The position numbers and the translations under genes are program-made. Shown piece after piece: positions 11,404-22,919 of a stretch of 64,000 bases of DNA (its first letter is position 1; the number at the start of each line of letters is the position of its first letter). Below the pieces are notes generated by a model. That model was not told the DNA's origin. It did no database searches and was given only the letters and a program-made list of their open reading frames with translations. The stretch covers positions 703,849,360-703,913,359 of the forward strand of contig VDFB02270651.1 in assembly GCA_007258455.2 (NCBI GenBank). The letters run 5' to 3'. The DNA is from Sequoia sempervirens (Eukaryota; Streptophyta; Pinopsida; Cupressales; Cupressaceae).

Positions 11404-12695
11404 TGTGAACCAATATTCTATACCTACAAGAACACAAGAAATGAACATATTAATAAGATCAAATGCAAGATAGAATATAGGTTCCCCATAAAATCCATTA
11501 ACATCATTCAAAATAGGAAATGAAAACAAGAAATGCAATGAGAAGCAATAAAAGAGTGTAAATCCTATTGAAATAATGCAAACTCTTGATGCTATGGGGG
11601 AGTTGGTGCCAATTTGATGTGGAAATTGGCCCTTTCTCAACTCCTTTGCAAGATTTTATGATGAATGGTGATGGTGATCCACTTTGTTGAAGATTCAAGT
11701 GTGATCCATGATGAAAAACCCGCATAACCTAGCTATGGATTTGATAAATTGATGAATCTTGCAAATGCTTTGAAGATGTATTTGAGTATAGTAAGCTTAC
11801 TCAAATTGTGGATGATCAAATGAGGAATAAGACCTCTTATTTATAGAATGTTGAGATGGAAGAATGCCCAAAATATAGAAATGTGGGACTAAGAATCAAC
11901 AAATGGCAAGATTCCACTTGTCAACATGTGAATGGATGGAAGATGTGCAAGTTTTGAAGAATGTGTCAATAAATGCATATATTTGAAATTTGAAAATGGT
12001 GAAATGACAAGGTGGAGGGAGAGCCAAATGGAGTAATGGCCACTTGGCTCAATGCAAAAGGACTTGTAAGATGAAATAAATGCCTTGTTGGAAGGACAAA
12101 GTCCACTTGGATTTTGAATTCAAATTTGAGGAATATTCCTTTTTTATGCCATGTTGAGAGAAAATAGAGATTTAATAAATGAATTAAATCTATTTTCATG
12201 TGCAAGTGGAAAAAACTAGAGGATGGGACATGAGAAGAGATTAAATTAATCAAGCTTAATTAATTTAATGAGAGATCAAAATGATGTAACATATTGATTT
12301 ATATTTATGGATTGATTTAAATCAAATATGAGAAGAATATGGTTTCAAGATTAAATAAAGATTTTTGTTTTATTTAACCAAGGAGGTGAAGTTAGATTAA
12401 AATAAATAAGGTTTTAATTTATTTAATTTAATGGATGGACTTTAGAGATTTAATCAAATAAAATTGATTATATAATTGAATAGGGATAATTAGATCAAAC
12501 TAATTGATTTAATTAACAAGAAAGAATGACTTAATTAGATAAATGATTTATTTAATTAAGAGAGGAACATTGATGAATTTAATCAAATGAAGGTATTTGA
12601 TTAAATGGTTAGACTGAGGGATGATTTAGGATGAAATGGTGTTAGTGGTCGGGATCAGATGTGCAATATTAATCAATACATTTTACATGTCTACA
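11404..12695 (-). repeat. Element 3 3' LTR (left copy)
   Basis: 1292 bp. About 5% of bases differ from the right copy in a 150-base stretch compared by hand. On the minus strand a TATA-like TATAAAT lies at 11839-11845. Confidence 0.87.
11839..11845 (-). promoter_or_regulatory. TATA-like box in Element 3 LTR
   Basis: TATAAAT read on the minus strand (ctcttatttatagaatg on plus). The right LTR keeps it at 13858-13864. It is a likely core promoter, by analogy with LTR promoters. Confidence 0.5.
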
Positions 12696-12709
12696 TTTTT
12701 CCCCTCTTT
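12696..12709 (-). other. Element 3 polypurine tract
   Basis: On the minus strand AAAGAGGGGAAAAA abuts the 3' LTR. The same 14 bases are the polypurine tract of Element 1 at 44019-44032. Confidence 0.85.
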
Positions 12710-13422
12710 GAAGCAGTGCACTTGTTGCATTGGTTCAAAGAATAAATGGTCTCGATCAAAAGCCAAAAAAATATGATTTAAAAAAAAATTCCCCACTACT
12801 TCCCAACGAATGAAATTATGTTAATACATTTCCCCCTTGAGAGATCGGATGAAAATTCTAATTTTTTGGGTGATCTCGCAAAAAAAAGGACAAGGTGGCC
12901 GACAGGTCCAAAAAAGGATCCAGGAGGTCAAAAAATGAGGTAAAATGCTAAAAAATAGTGTAAAATGACCTTCAGATGGATGAAAATGGATTTTGGGGGA
13001 CCTAGACCTCTTTTGGATGGCCAAACAGGGTCAAAAATAGGCATTAAGAGGCCACATTCAATTCATTTGCACATATAGCCTATAGAGACTTCATGATTTG
13101 AGTTTTGATACCCTGATGAGATGGCACAACGACAACTCTCATTCCATATCTCTGACCGAGTACGAATGTACCAGCGACCTCCTAGCTTTGGGGCATTGGT
13201 ATGTGAACCTTACTTGAGCTCCATTCTTCATTTTACACGTTCGTTTATTGCATTTAGAACTAGGTCATTTGTAGCGGTGCTATATAGCTCAACTTAAATT
13301 TCAAACTAGACCTCTCAGTCTTTTAAACTAGACCACCATCACAAGATGGACCGCCATGGTGGAGTTTGTAGTTTGGGAAAATACCTCAAACTCTGATGTC
13401 GCAATGAACTTTAGAATTAGGA
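12710..13422 (-). other. Element 3 internal region, no genes
   Basis: About 713 bases without a coding frame. The part next to the polypurine tract (12710-12800) resembles bases 43920-44018 of Element 1 in scattered words, for example TTTTGATC and TTTGAACC in the same order. I could not assign a primer-binding site with confidence. Confidence 0.6.
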
Positions 13423-14713
13423 TGTGAACCAATAGTCTATACTTGCAAGAACACAACAAATGAACATATTAATAAGATCAAATGCAAGTTAGAATATAGG
13501 CTCCCCATAAAATCTATTAACATCATTCAAAATAGGAAATGAAAACAATAAATACAATGAGAAGCAATAAAAGAGTGTAAATCCTATTCAAATAATGCAA
13601 ACTCTTGATCCTATGGGGGAGTTGGTGTCAATTTGATGTGGAAATTGGCCCTTTCCCAACTCCTTTGCAAGCTTTTATGATGAATGGTGATGGCAATCCA
13701 CTTTGTTGAAGATTCAAGTGTGCTCCATGATGAAAAACCTGCATAACCTAGCTCTAGATTTGATAAATTGATGAATCTTGCAAATGCTTTGAAGATGTAT
13801 TTGAGTATAGTAAGCTCACTCAAAGTGTGGATGATCAAATGAGGAATATGACCTCTTATTTATAGAATGTTGAGATGGAAGAATTCCCAAAAGAGAGTAA
13901 TGTGGGACTAAGAATCAACAAATGGCAAGATGCCATTAGTCAACATGTGAATGGATGGAGGATGTGTAAGTTTTGAAGAATGTGTCAATAAATGCATATA
14001 TTTGAAATTTAAAAATGGTGAAATGACAAGGTGGAGGGAGAGTCAAATGGAGTAATGGCCACTTGGCTCAATGCAAAATGACTTGTAAGATGAAATAAAT
14101 TCTTTGTTGGAAGGACAAAGTCCACTTGGATTTTGAATTCAAATTTGAGGAATATTCCTTTTTTATGCCATGTTGAGAGAAAATAGAGATTTAATAAATG
14201 ACTTAAATCTATTTTCATGTGCAAGTTGCAAAAGCTAGAGGATGGGACATGAGAAGAGATTAAATTAATCAAGGTTAATTAATTTAATGAGAGATCAAAA
14301 TGATGTGACATATTGATTTAGATTTATGGATTGATTTAAATCAAATATGAGAAGAATATGGTTTGAAGATCAAATAAAGATTTTGTTTTATTTAACCATG
14401 GAGATGAAGTTAGATTAAACTAAATAAGGTTTTAATTTATTTAATTTAATGGATGGACTTTAGAGATTTAATCAAATAAAATTGATTATTTAATTGAATA
14501 GGGATAATTAGATTAAACTGATTGATTTAATTAACAAGAAAGAATGACTCAATTAGATAAATGTTTTATTTAATTAAGAGAGGAACATTGATGAATTTAA
14601 TAAAATGAAGGTATTTGATTAAATGGTTAGAGCAAGGGATGATTTAGGATGAAATGGTGTTAGTGGTCGTGATCAGATGTGCAATATTAATCAGTACATT
14701 TTACATGTCTACA
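13423..14713 (-). repeat. Element 3 5' LTR (right copy)
   Basis: 1291 bp, beginning TGTGAACC and ending GTCTACA on the plus strand; partner of 11404-12695. Confidence 0.87.
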
Positions 14714-15960
14714 CTATCACAAGAAATACAAGACCTTCGAATGGGAAAGACCAAAAATCCCCATACACAAAACTTGTGTCCTTATCCATTCGATCAAAAC
14801 ATCGTGATGGTACCATTCCCTCTTGGTTTTGAAATCCCCAAATTTGATAAATATAAAGGGAGAGGAAGTCCTATGGACAATATCAAAGAATTCAACGTCA
14901 TATGAATGGAGGTGGCTTACAATGATTCGTATCTAATGTGCCTCTTTTGTAAAAGTTTAATAGGTCATACTATGGATTGGTTTTCTCATCTACCTCCTGG
15001 TATCAAAAAATTTCAAGAAATCACTGATAAATTCATCAATCACTTCTCCTTCAATCTTGACATGGACGCCAGTCTAGAGGAACTATATACTCTTAGACAA
15101 AACAAAGGGGAAACTTCCGCTAATTTCCTAAAATGATGGAGGCAAAGAGCTAGTAAAATAAAGTGTCCTCTTCCCGTGAACAACAAGTGGGAATCATCAT
15201 ATCCAATCTTGATCCAGATCTATCTTTCCACTTGAAAATGCAGTGCATCACATCATATGGCGAACTTGTCCCTAGAGCCCTTAACATCAAAAGAGCTCTA
15301 ATATCACAAGGAAATACTCAAGCTTACAAAGATAACCATCCTTCTACTAGTTTGAATGAGAAACCTCATGTCTAGGAAAAGAACAAAAAAATAACAAATG
15401 ACGTTTTGGTAGATGCTAAGGTCATACTAAGTGCTCCTAGACCTAATAACAATCAAGTTGCTAGCATCTAACCAATTGTGCAACAAATGACACCTCCTCA
15501 GAACAATTAGATCAATAACACCAAAATTCAACAAAGGTGAATGGCTAACAAGAACAACTATCCCAAACGCAAGTACACACAACTATCAAAACCTATCAAA
15601 ACAATTATGAAGAAGTTGGTAGAGTCAAATCTGATAACACTTCCCAACTTTGAAAACTACCAATAACCATAAGAGAATCCATCCTGGTACAACGAGTGCA
15701 ATATTTGTGACTTTCACAAAATCAAAGGACATAAAACAACAAACTGCATGAAACTTAAGAACATCATTCAAGATCTCATAGAAAACAATATTGGATATCT
15801 GTTGAGGTACCAACTGGGAATCAAGATCTTAAGATATACAAGAACCCTATGCCAGATAATAACAAAGCAAACAACAATAGTAAAGGTAACGATTACACAA
15901 ATGTGAAACATGCCTATTCCAATGTAGTTTCCTCCTATGATAGCATTGTCACTATTGCTA
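14714..15960 (+). pseudogene. Element 1 gag, core and nucleocapsid
   Basis: The rest of gag after Element 3. It has the Tat-type gag core: PFPLGFEIPKFDKYKGRG, then WFSHLPPGIKKFQEITDKF at about 14965-15030. Near 15690-15750 is a zinc knuckle, CNICDFHKIKGHKTTNC, of CCHC type, which binds the element's RNA. Stops interrupt it at about 14904, 15136 and 15375, and the frame degrades after 15375. Frame and motif order fit the gag start at 9900. It lies just upstream of the protease. Confidence 0.8.
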
Positions 15961-16166
15961 CCATAAAAGGAGCTAGTGCATAATGTGGAGTCACCACACG
16001 ATGTTGTAAAATAATCATTCAAGGAGTCCCATCTCAATCTAAGACATAACCTACTTTTCCCAAATCTAATCCTATCAAGTATAATCTTGTAGATTAGCTT
16101 AAGTAGACCCCTGCATAGATATCTATCTTAGAACTCTTAAGGTTATCCCTCACACATAGGGAAATA

Positions 16167-17330
16167 TTGGAGAAATCCTTGTCTGAGTCATCCATTCTTG
16201 AGAATATTGATATTGATCAATTTCAATCTATGGTAGGCCACATCACCAAGCATCTTCTCACCTTCTCCAAGCAAGACCTACCATCACAACCATCTCATAA
16301 CCGTTCTTTACACCTTGAGGTTGCCATTCATAAAAACAAGGTCAACAGAGTCTTGGTAGATGGAGGTGTTGGTATGAACATTTGTACCCTTTTGTTGATC
16401 AAACATCTGGGCTATTTAGAAGATACTATTGAGAAAGCAAAGAGTACCACCATCAGAGCATATGAAGACCAAGAACGGGTATCACAAGCAATCATTGCAC
16501 TTCCCATTTAGGTGTGACCTCTTATTACAAAAACTACATGCTATGTGCTTGATCTTGATCTTCCCTATAACATCCTACTTGGTTGACCATGGATCCATGC
16601 TCTAAAAGTTGTAGCCTCGACTTATCATCAGTGTGTGAAATTTCCTTTTGAAGGTAGAGAAATCACTATCTATGGAGATCCCGAGCCTTTTTACTATTGT
16701 AAAAGTCTTGAGGTCAAATTCTATAAGATACCCCAAATACCAAAAACTCATGAAGGGCCTACACCATCAAAGTCATTTGTTGACCCATCATCCCTAGCCT
16801 CTACTTCAATAGCAAAAATACCCATTGTGTAGAGTATAACTGACGTCAAAGAAGTGATCCAGGATGATGGTTGTGGAAACTACAAACTATTGAAGGACAA
16901 ATTTGTCTTAGGAGAGTTACCTATTTCTCCTCAATCTCATGGGAAACCCACATCTAGCACCAAAGAACCTAAAAAAATCAAGATGGCAGCTACTACCTTC
17001 ACCAAGTAGGGGGATTTAAACCAGGAAGATGTCAATGAGGAAAATATCTCTAAACTCCTCTATCAAGATGAACAACCTATCCCTATTCTTCCCATGGAAG
17101 ATAATAACAAAGGCCTACAACTCATGTAGAATTGGGGATATAACAAGAATGAAAAGCTAGGAAAAAATGGAAATGGTTTACTAGAACCCATCGTTCCTAA
17201 GAAACGAATAAAGAATCTTGGCTTAGCTTGTACTACTAGCAAGGTCACACTTATTAGCAAAGGTATTTCTGCTAAACAAGCTAAGTCTTCCTCTTGGTTA
17301 CCTACATCACATGATACAATCTTAGATTAC
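16167..17330 (+). pseudogene. Element 1 aspartic protease and G-patch-like motif
   Basis: The retropepsin region of pol, which cuts the polyprotein. Residues VNRVLVDGGVGMNICTLLLI at about 16340-16400 hold the active-site aspartate in the DGG form seen in Tat/Ogre proteases. At about 17127-17190 comes a glycine-rich stretch NWGYNKNEKLGKNGNGLLEP, which resembles the G-patch attached to some retroelement proteases. A stop stands just before it. Several further stops occur (for example 16511 and 16832), so it is dead. The G-patch call is from pattern memory, not a profile search. Confidence 0.75.
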
Positions 17331-17985
17331 TTTCCCCTTGATATTATTGACCTATTTGAGAACAACACCGTATTTATGATACCCATAACATCCTTTGTCC
17401 CAAGCAACCAACCAATCAAAATATGCCTAGTATACCCACAACTTATTGACATGCACCAACAAGGACCAACTATTCTAGATTTATTCAAAAATGATGAAGC
17501 AATCTCAGAATTCATGGGACTCTGTGACAACTTATCATGGGAAGATCACAAAGTAGGCTTTGACATAGAGATCAACATAGGGGCATACTATGTAGAGACG
17601 ATTGATTCCTTTAGTTGTAAAATTAATGAAATACAACTAACATGTAGATCCTTGAGTGAAAACCACCTAGTGGCACTCTCTAATCCTAAAAAAGTAAAAA
17701 AAAGGATGCATTTGATAGTGGAAACCTCTCCGAGGCTCCCAAGGATGAGGGATTCAATTTTCCCCTTAGGGAAATGCATCTAGAAAATTCAGTAGTGCTA
17801 GCAGAAAAGGCCACTCCAACCAACAGGGTACCGAAGAAGCACCTCAGATACTTTCTATGTTGAATCCTTGTTTGCCAAAGAACATAAGAACCTAGAAGAT
17901 TTCTTGAAAGAGCAAAGAGAAAACTTTGCATCGTCATACACAAATATGTCAGGCCTTGATCTAGAAGTGGTTGTATATCACCTAA
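17331..17985 (+). pseudogene. Element 1 pol linker between protease and RT
   Basis: An open stretch of 135 codons (17376-17783) and a following piece with AKEHKNLEDFLKEQRENFAS. I recognise no domain. In Ogre elements this part of pol, between protease and RT, is where an intron has been described; I cannot identify splice sites here. Confidence 0.45.
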
Positions 17986-18840
17986 TAGTCTATCATGAAG
18001 CTATTCCTGTTAAACATAAATTAAGGAAGATGCATCCTTAGATATTACTCTTGGTCAAACTAGAGTTACAAAAGCTTCTTGGTGTTGAATTTATCCAACT
18101 GGTAGATTATCATGAGTTGGTTTCAAACCTGGTACCAGTCTCAAAACCTACTGGGAGCATTAGAATATGTACTGAATTTGGAAAGTTAAACAAAGCATGC
18201 CCAAAGGATGATTTCCTTCTTCCTAACATCAATCTCATTGTGGAATTAATAGTTAGGAATGAAATGCTATCACTCATGGATGGTTTTTAGGCTATAATCA
18301 AATCATAATCACCAAGGAGGATCAACATAAAACTACATTCACTTGCCCATGGGGAACCTATTGTTGGAATGCAATGCCATTTGGATTAAAGAATGTAGGA
18401 GCAACCTATCAAAGATCAATAACCCTCATCTTTCATGACATGATCCACAAAATAGTCAAATATTATGTGGATGATATTTTTGAAAAATAAAGGAAGAGAA
18501 GTGAGCACATACAAGTCTTAGGACCTATCTTTGATAGGCTTGAAGAATACAAGGTGCGATTGAATCTTAAAATGTGTGTCTTTGGGGTCACATCAGGGAA
18601 GCTTATTGGCTTCATCATCTCACAAAGAGGAATAGAAATTGATCTAGAAAAGGTAAATGCCATCCTAGATATGGAACCACCACAAACATTGAAGCAAATG
18701 AGAGGGTTACAAGGTAGACTACAGTCCATCAGGAGGTTCATAACACAATTATCAGATAAAATCCACCTGTTCTCATATCTTCTCCATAAAGGGATAACCT
18801 ACAAGTGGGATGACAAGTGTGATAAATATTTCTAGCAGAT
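17986..18840 (+). pseudogene. Element 1 reverse transcriptase
   Basis: Ty3/gypsy RT, which copies the element RNA into DNA. It enters with VKHKLRKMHP and KLELQKLLGVEFIQ, then the palm motifs. The catalytic block YYVDD is intact at 18461-18475. After it come KMCVFGVTSGKLIGFIISQR and GLQGRLQSIRRFITQLSD, the usual thumb/connection. Stops fall at 18040, 18290, 18488 and 18836. Motifs such as FTCPWGTY and MPFGLKNVGATYQ place it in the branch that holds Athila and Tat. Confidence 0.9.
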
Positions 18841-19660
18841 CAAAGATTATCTACTAACACCTCTAGTGCTCATGCCACCAATACCAAACAAGCCACTAAT
18901 CTTATACATCTCAACAACACCAGCAACACTAGGAGTTCTTTTAACACAACATGATGAAAAAGGAACTTAGGAAAGAGCTATCTACTACATCAACAAAACC
19001 TTGGTGGGCTATGAGATGAACTATTCACCCATTGAGAAGGCATGCCTAGCAATATTTTTTGCATCACAAAAATTCAGACACTACATGTTGTCACATCAAA
19101 GCAAGCTCATTGCAAAGATTGATCCATTAAAATACCTATAATCTAAAGCAACTCTCATAGGAAGAATGGCTAAATGGGTGGTGATCTTAACAAAGTTTGA
19201 CGTAGAGTAAATGGAGCAAAAAATAATCAAAGGACAAGCAATTGTAGACCAATTGGCAGAAACACCTATCTATGCTAAGAACCCCTTGATATTTGAGTTC
19301 CTTGACAAATCAGTGCTCCTTATCAATCTCACAACTCAGAGGAAGATGTAATTTGATGGATCATTCACCCAACATGGATACAAAGCACGAATTATTTTTA
19401 TCACCCCTCAAGGTGATTGCATTCCAAATTCATACAAGCTATCATTTTTCTGTACTAACAACATTGTTGAGTATGAATCCCTAATCATAGGTCTAAGGAT
19501 AGCAGTTCAGTGGAAGATTCAAGAGATGAAAGTCGATGGAGACTTACAAATGGTTATCAACCAAGTCAATGACAACTATCAAACTAAAGATGATAAGCTC
19601 ACTCCTTACAAGAAGATGGTGGAGAATATCAAGGATCTCTTCATAGATAACTTTTGAGAA
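18841..19660 (+). pseudogene. Element 1 dual RNase H
   Basis: Two RNase H-like domains in a row. The first (about 18841-19260) has LILYISTTPATLGVLLTQHD, NYSPIEKACLAIFFASQKFR and IIKGQAIVDQLAETPI. The second (about 19345-19620) begins FDGSFTQHGYKARIIFITPQ and continues NNIVEYESLIIGLRIAVQWK and VDGDLQMVINQV, the pattern of the extra archaeal-type RNase H. A second RNase H is a hallmark of the Tat clade. Stops at about 18969, 19140, 19209, 19350 and 19655 break it. Confidence 0.85.
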
Positions 19661-21110
19661 AATTCCTCGCATGAACAATAGAGTAGTAGATGCCATGGAA
19701 ACAATTGGATCACTGTTAGACATGTTGAACAATGTCCTCCAATGTGAATTCTTGGTAGAACAGCTTCTCATACCAACTTTCAAAATCCCTAAATCTGAAT
19801 TTACATGTGTCATTGTTAGTCTTGGATCTCCATGGTATCATGACATATTCACTTACCTAAGTGGAGGAACCCTCCCATTGGATATCATCTTAAACCTTAA
19901 AAATACCTTTGTCAAAAGGCATCTCGATTCGTGATCCTATGTGATACCCTTTACCGTTGAAGCATTGAAGGGACATTACTACGATGTCTTAACCAAGAGG
20001 AAGCCTTAACTGCTTTAATAGAAGTAAAAGATGGCATATGTGGATCCCATTCTAGTAGTATGAAATTAGCTAAAAAATTGTTGAGGATAGGGTACTATTG
20101 GCCAACCATGGAAAAAGAAGCTCATGAGTATGTGCGAAAGTACATCCACTATCAATAGCATGGGTATCTGATTCATGCTCCAGCTCAAGAATTGCATCCA
20201 ATGATCACACCATGTCCTTTTTCATAGTGGGGACTTGAACTCATAAGAAAAATCACCCCAACCTCATCCAATGGCCACAAGTTTATCGTAACCGCCATTG
20301 AGTACTTTACTAAGTGGGTAGAAGCCATTCCTATTATATATATAACAATGAAGCAGATTGCCAAGTTTATCTTGAATTACCTCATCTATCGTTATGGTGT
20401 TCCTCAAACTCTCATCTTAGATAATGGAACCCCCTTTAAAAATAAGGATGTGAAAGAGTTGTGCCAAAGATTAAATATCCAACATCGATTCTCTACCCCA
20501 TACTATCCCCAAGGCAATTGCCAGGCTTAGGCTATGAACAAAACTATCCTAAAAATCTTGAAGAAAACCATGAATGAAGCTGGTCATGATTGACATTTTC
20601 AGCTAAATCCCACTCTTTGGGCTTATCAAACCAATATTTGTATGCCTATAGGTGAAACTAATTTCTCCTTGGTCTATGGATTAGAAGAAATCTTACCTAT
20701 TGAGGTTGAGCTCCCATCTCTATGAGTGTCACTACAGAGCCTGATCATTGATGAAGAATACACACTCTCTTGGCTGAATGAACTAGAATTCCTAGATGAG
20801 CGTCATTTTGAATTCCTCGATCACTTGCAAGTATATCAAAACTAATTGAAACAAAGTTATAAAAAAAGGATCAAATATCGGTCATTCCAAGTAAGAGATC
20901 TTGTCCTAAATTAAAATAAGAAGAACCTTCCAGATCAAGACAACAAAGGAAAGTTTGAACCTAACTAGTTGAGTTCCTTTGTAATCATAGCAAGCTATGA
21001 ATTAGAAGCATACCAACTATCAACCCCTGAAGGTGAAACCTTGTAGGAACGAACTAATAACTTGCATCTCAAAAAGTTTATGCCTAGTCTTGAAGGTTAT
21101 AAAATTTGAA
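19661..21110 (+). pseudogene. Element 1 integrase
   Basis: DDE integrase, which inserts the cDNA. After a linker (19671-19934) the zinc-finger end is seen as LRIGYYWPTMEKEAHEYVRK near 20090. The core has YFTKWVEAIP, where the first aspartate (normally IDYFTKW) is replaced by glutamate. It then has GVPQTLILDNGTPF with the second aspartate kept, and YYPQGNCQA followed by TAG at 20528-20530, exactly where the third catalytic glutamate belongs. A C-terminal part follows (SYKKRIKYRSFQVRDLVL) to about 21108. Two of three active-site residues are lost. Confidence 0.85.
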
Positions 21111-21713
21111 AATACAAAAAAAAATGAGAAAAATGATTAGAAAAGTAAAGAAAAAACTTGTCCTCTAGTGAAAACCACTTTGATGGCACTTTGGGAAAGT
21201 ACCTTGGTGAAAACTTGGCAAATAGACACCTTGCATAAATAAAACACCTCCATCTATTCTTTGGCTCTTTTATCCTATCATTCTTTGCACTGCCATTTAT
21301 CCATCTTTTGTGTCCTCATCATAGCTTGATATTATGAGGTATCATGAACCCTTTAGCACTACTTGGCATATTACAAAGGTCAGTCTATCCTACCTTTATC
21401 GAAGTAGTCTAACATGTCACATTGGGGGAATTTCGTTATGAGTCATATTAGGTTCTTGTATATCTTGAGGTCATCAAAAATCTTATCAGAAAACACCAAA
21501 AACATTCATAAAATCTTATCTCAAATTCACCAAAAACATTTGTAAAATCTTATCTCATCAAAAATCCAAAGACATTTGCAAACTCTTGTATAGCTAAAAT
21601 CCAAAACATTCAGAAAACATCAAAAAATCTAAAAAGCGGTACCCTTTTTGAATTACATTGTCTTTGAGCTTAAATGTAGGCAAGGCCATCATTGATGTGC
21701 CCCTAAGACACCC
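21111..21713 (+). other. Element 1 non-coding region after integrase, left part
   Basis: No gene. From about 21465 to 21630 there are irregular repeats of words like aaaacattcataaaatcttatctca. The same kind of text resumes at 39470-39790 beyond Element 2, which shows the two stretches were once joined. Confidence 0.6.
21709..21713. repeat. Target-site duplication of Element 2, left
   Basis: caccc before the left LTR, repeated at 39279-39283 after the right LTR. Confidence 0.88.
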
Positions 21714-22900
21714 TATTGGCCTCCAACAATGATTTAAAAAAATCCCTTACAACTATTATTCAAATATTAGACATCTAAACTGAATAGCCATTTCAATCAT
21801 CATGAAGGTGCATTTAACTTGTCAATCCAGGGACGTGAACTTGAAATGGGTCAACACAGTATGTGCACTAAGGATCCAAAGTAGCCATTTTCATTCTACA
21901 ACTAAGAGAGACACAATGCTAAAATTAAATTGCTTGGAAAGGAATAACATATATTTTTAACATCAACCAACAACTATACTAAGCTTAAATACATGACATA
22001 AATGAAAATCTAAGCAAACAAATAGGAAACTACTTTGTTTGCTTTGGCTGTAGGAACAGTCACAAAATGGAATTCTAGTGGCTATAGGAACAGTCAATGT
22101 CAAATTCTTAACTAATTATTGAACAAAAATAATAACTAAACTAAACTAAACTAAAGGACAAAATGCTCACCAAGTGGGCCCCCTTGGATGAGTATCCCTT
22201 AAGACAAATGTAAACTCATATGCACAAAATTATAAAATCATTTTATTCATGGGAAAACACAAGTACAATAGAGCAATGTAACTATACTACTGAAAACTAA
22301 GAATGCAAGTACATCATCATATTGTGCAACCTCCTGAGAAAGAGCATTTGGGTCTTATTTATAGGAAAAGAAGCTACTAACTAATCACCTAGCAAGGCAG
22401 TTATGCATGCATGGAATTTGGTCAAGCATGTTGCCTTAACGCAGATTTAGCACAACAGTAACACCTATATTCACTCAACAACAATAAAGACCATTTACAA
22501 GGTAGTTACAACTTTGATTTAAATGAGGAATCTCTTGCCGTTGAGAGTCTTCCCTCCATTGAACTTTGAATTACCACCTTTTTGACCATTACAGTGATTG
22601 ACCAACTGTCAGAGTCTTCCTCCATTTTGTAGGCCTCTAATCATATTTGCATGGAAATATTAGTACGCACAATAATTGCATACCTGTAACTATCTTAAAG
22701 AACATTCATTAATCCACATGTAGAATTAACACATATAGTCCATATAACATGTCAATGCCATTAAAGATTTGAAGAAATAAAATTAGGCCCAATGTCTATA
22801 GTTTTGAGGAAATATCAACATTCAAACATCAAGGTCCATGACAACTTCAACAAATAGATCATAAATTCTACCAAAATTAAACCATAAACCAAACTCATTA
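21714..22900 (-). repeat. Element 2 3' LTR (left copy)
   Basis: 1187 bp. On plus it starts tattgg (TG changed to TA; the partner has TGTTGG) and ends actcatta. About 8% of bases differ from the right copy in 205 bases compared by hand. Confidence 0.87.
22356..22363 (-). promoter_or_regulatory. TATA box in Element 2 LTR
   Basis: TATAAATA on the minus strand (gtcttatttatagg on plus). In the 5' LTR (right copy, near 38677-38688) the motif is changed to tatttatc, so the copy that would drive transcription has a damaged box. Confidence 0.55.
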
Positions 22901-22912
22901 CTCCCCCCAAAC
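22901..22912 (-). other. Element 2 polypurine tract
   Basis: On the minus strand AGTTTGGGGGGAG directly precedes the 3' LTR start at 22900. It fixes the orientation. Confidence 0.8.
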
Positions 22913-22919
22913 TAAGGTT

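Larger units (their letters stand above)
11404..14713 (-). mobile_element. Element 3: non-autonomous LTR element related to Element 1
   Basis: A 3.3-kb element with LTRs 11404-12695 and 13423-14713 and only 727 bp between them. No open frame encodes any retrotransposon protein. The polypurine tract lies right of the left LTR, so the element is in minus orientation relative to its host Element 1. Its last 20 internal bases, TGCTTCAAAGAGGGGAAAAA, are identical to those of Element 1, and its LTR also begins TGTAGACA and ends TCACA. It is therefore probably a non-autonomous relative mobilised by Tat/Ogre proteins. It has split gag. Confidence 0.88.
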
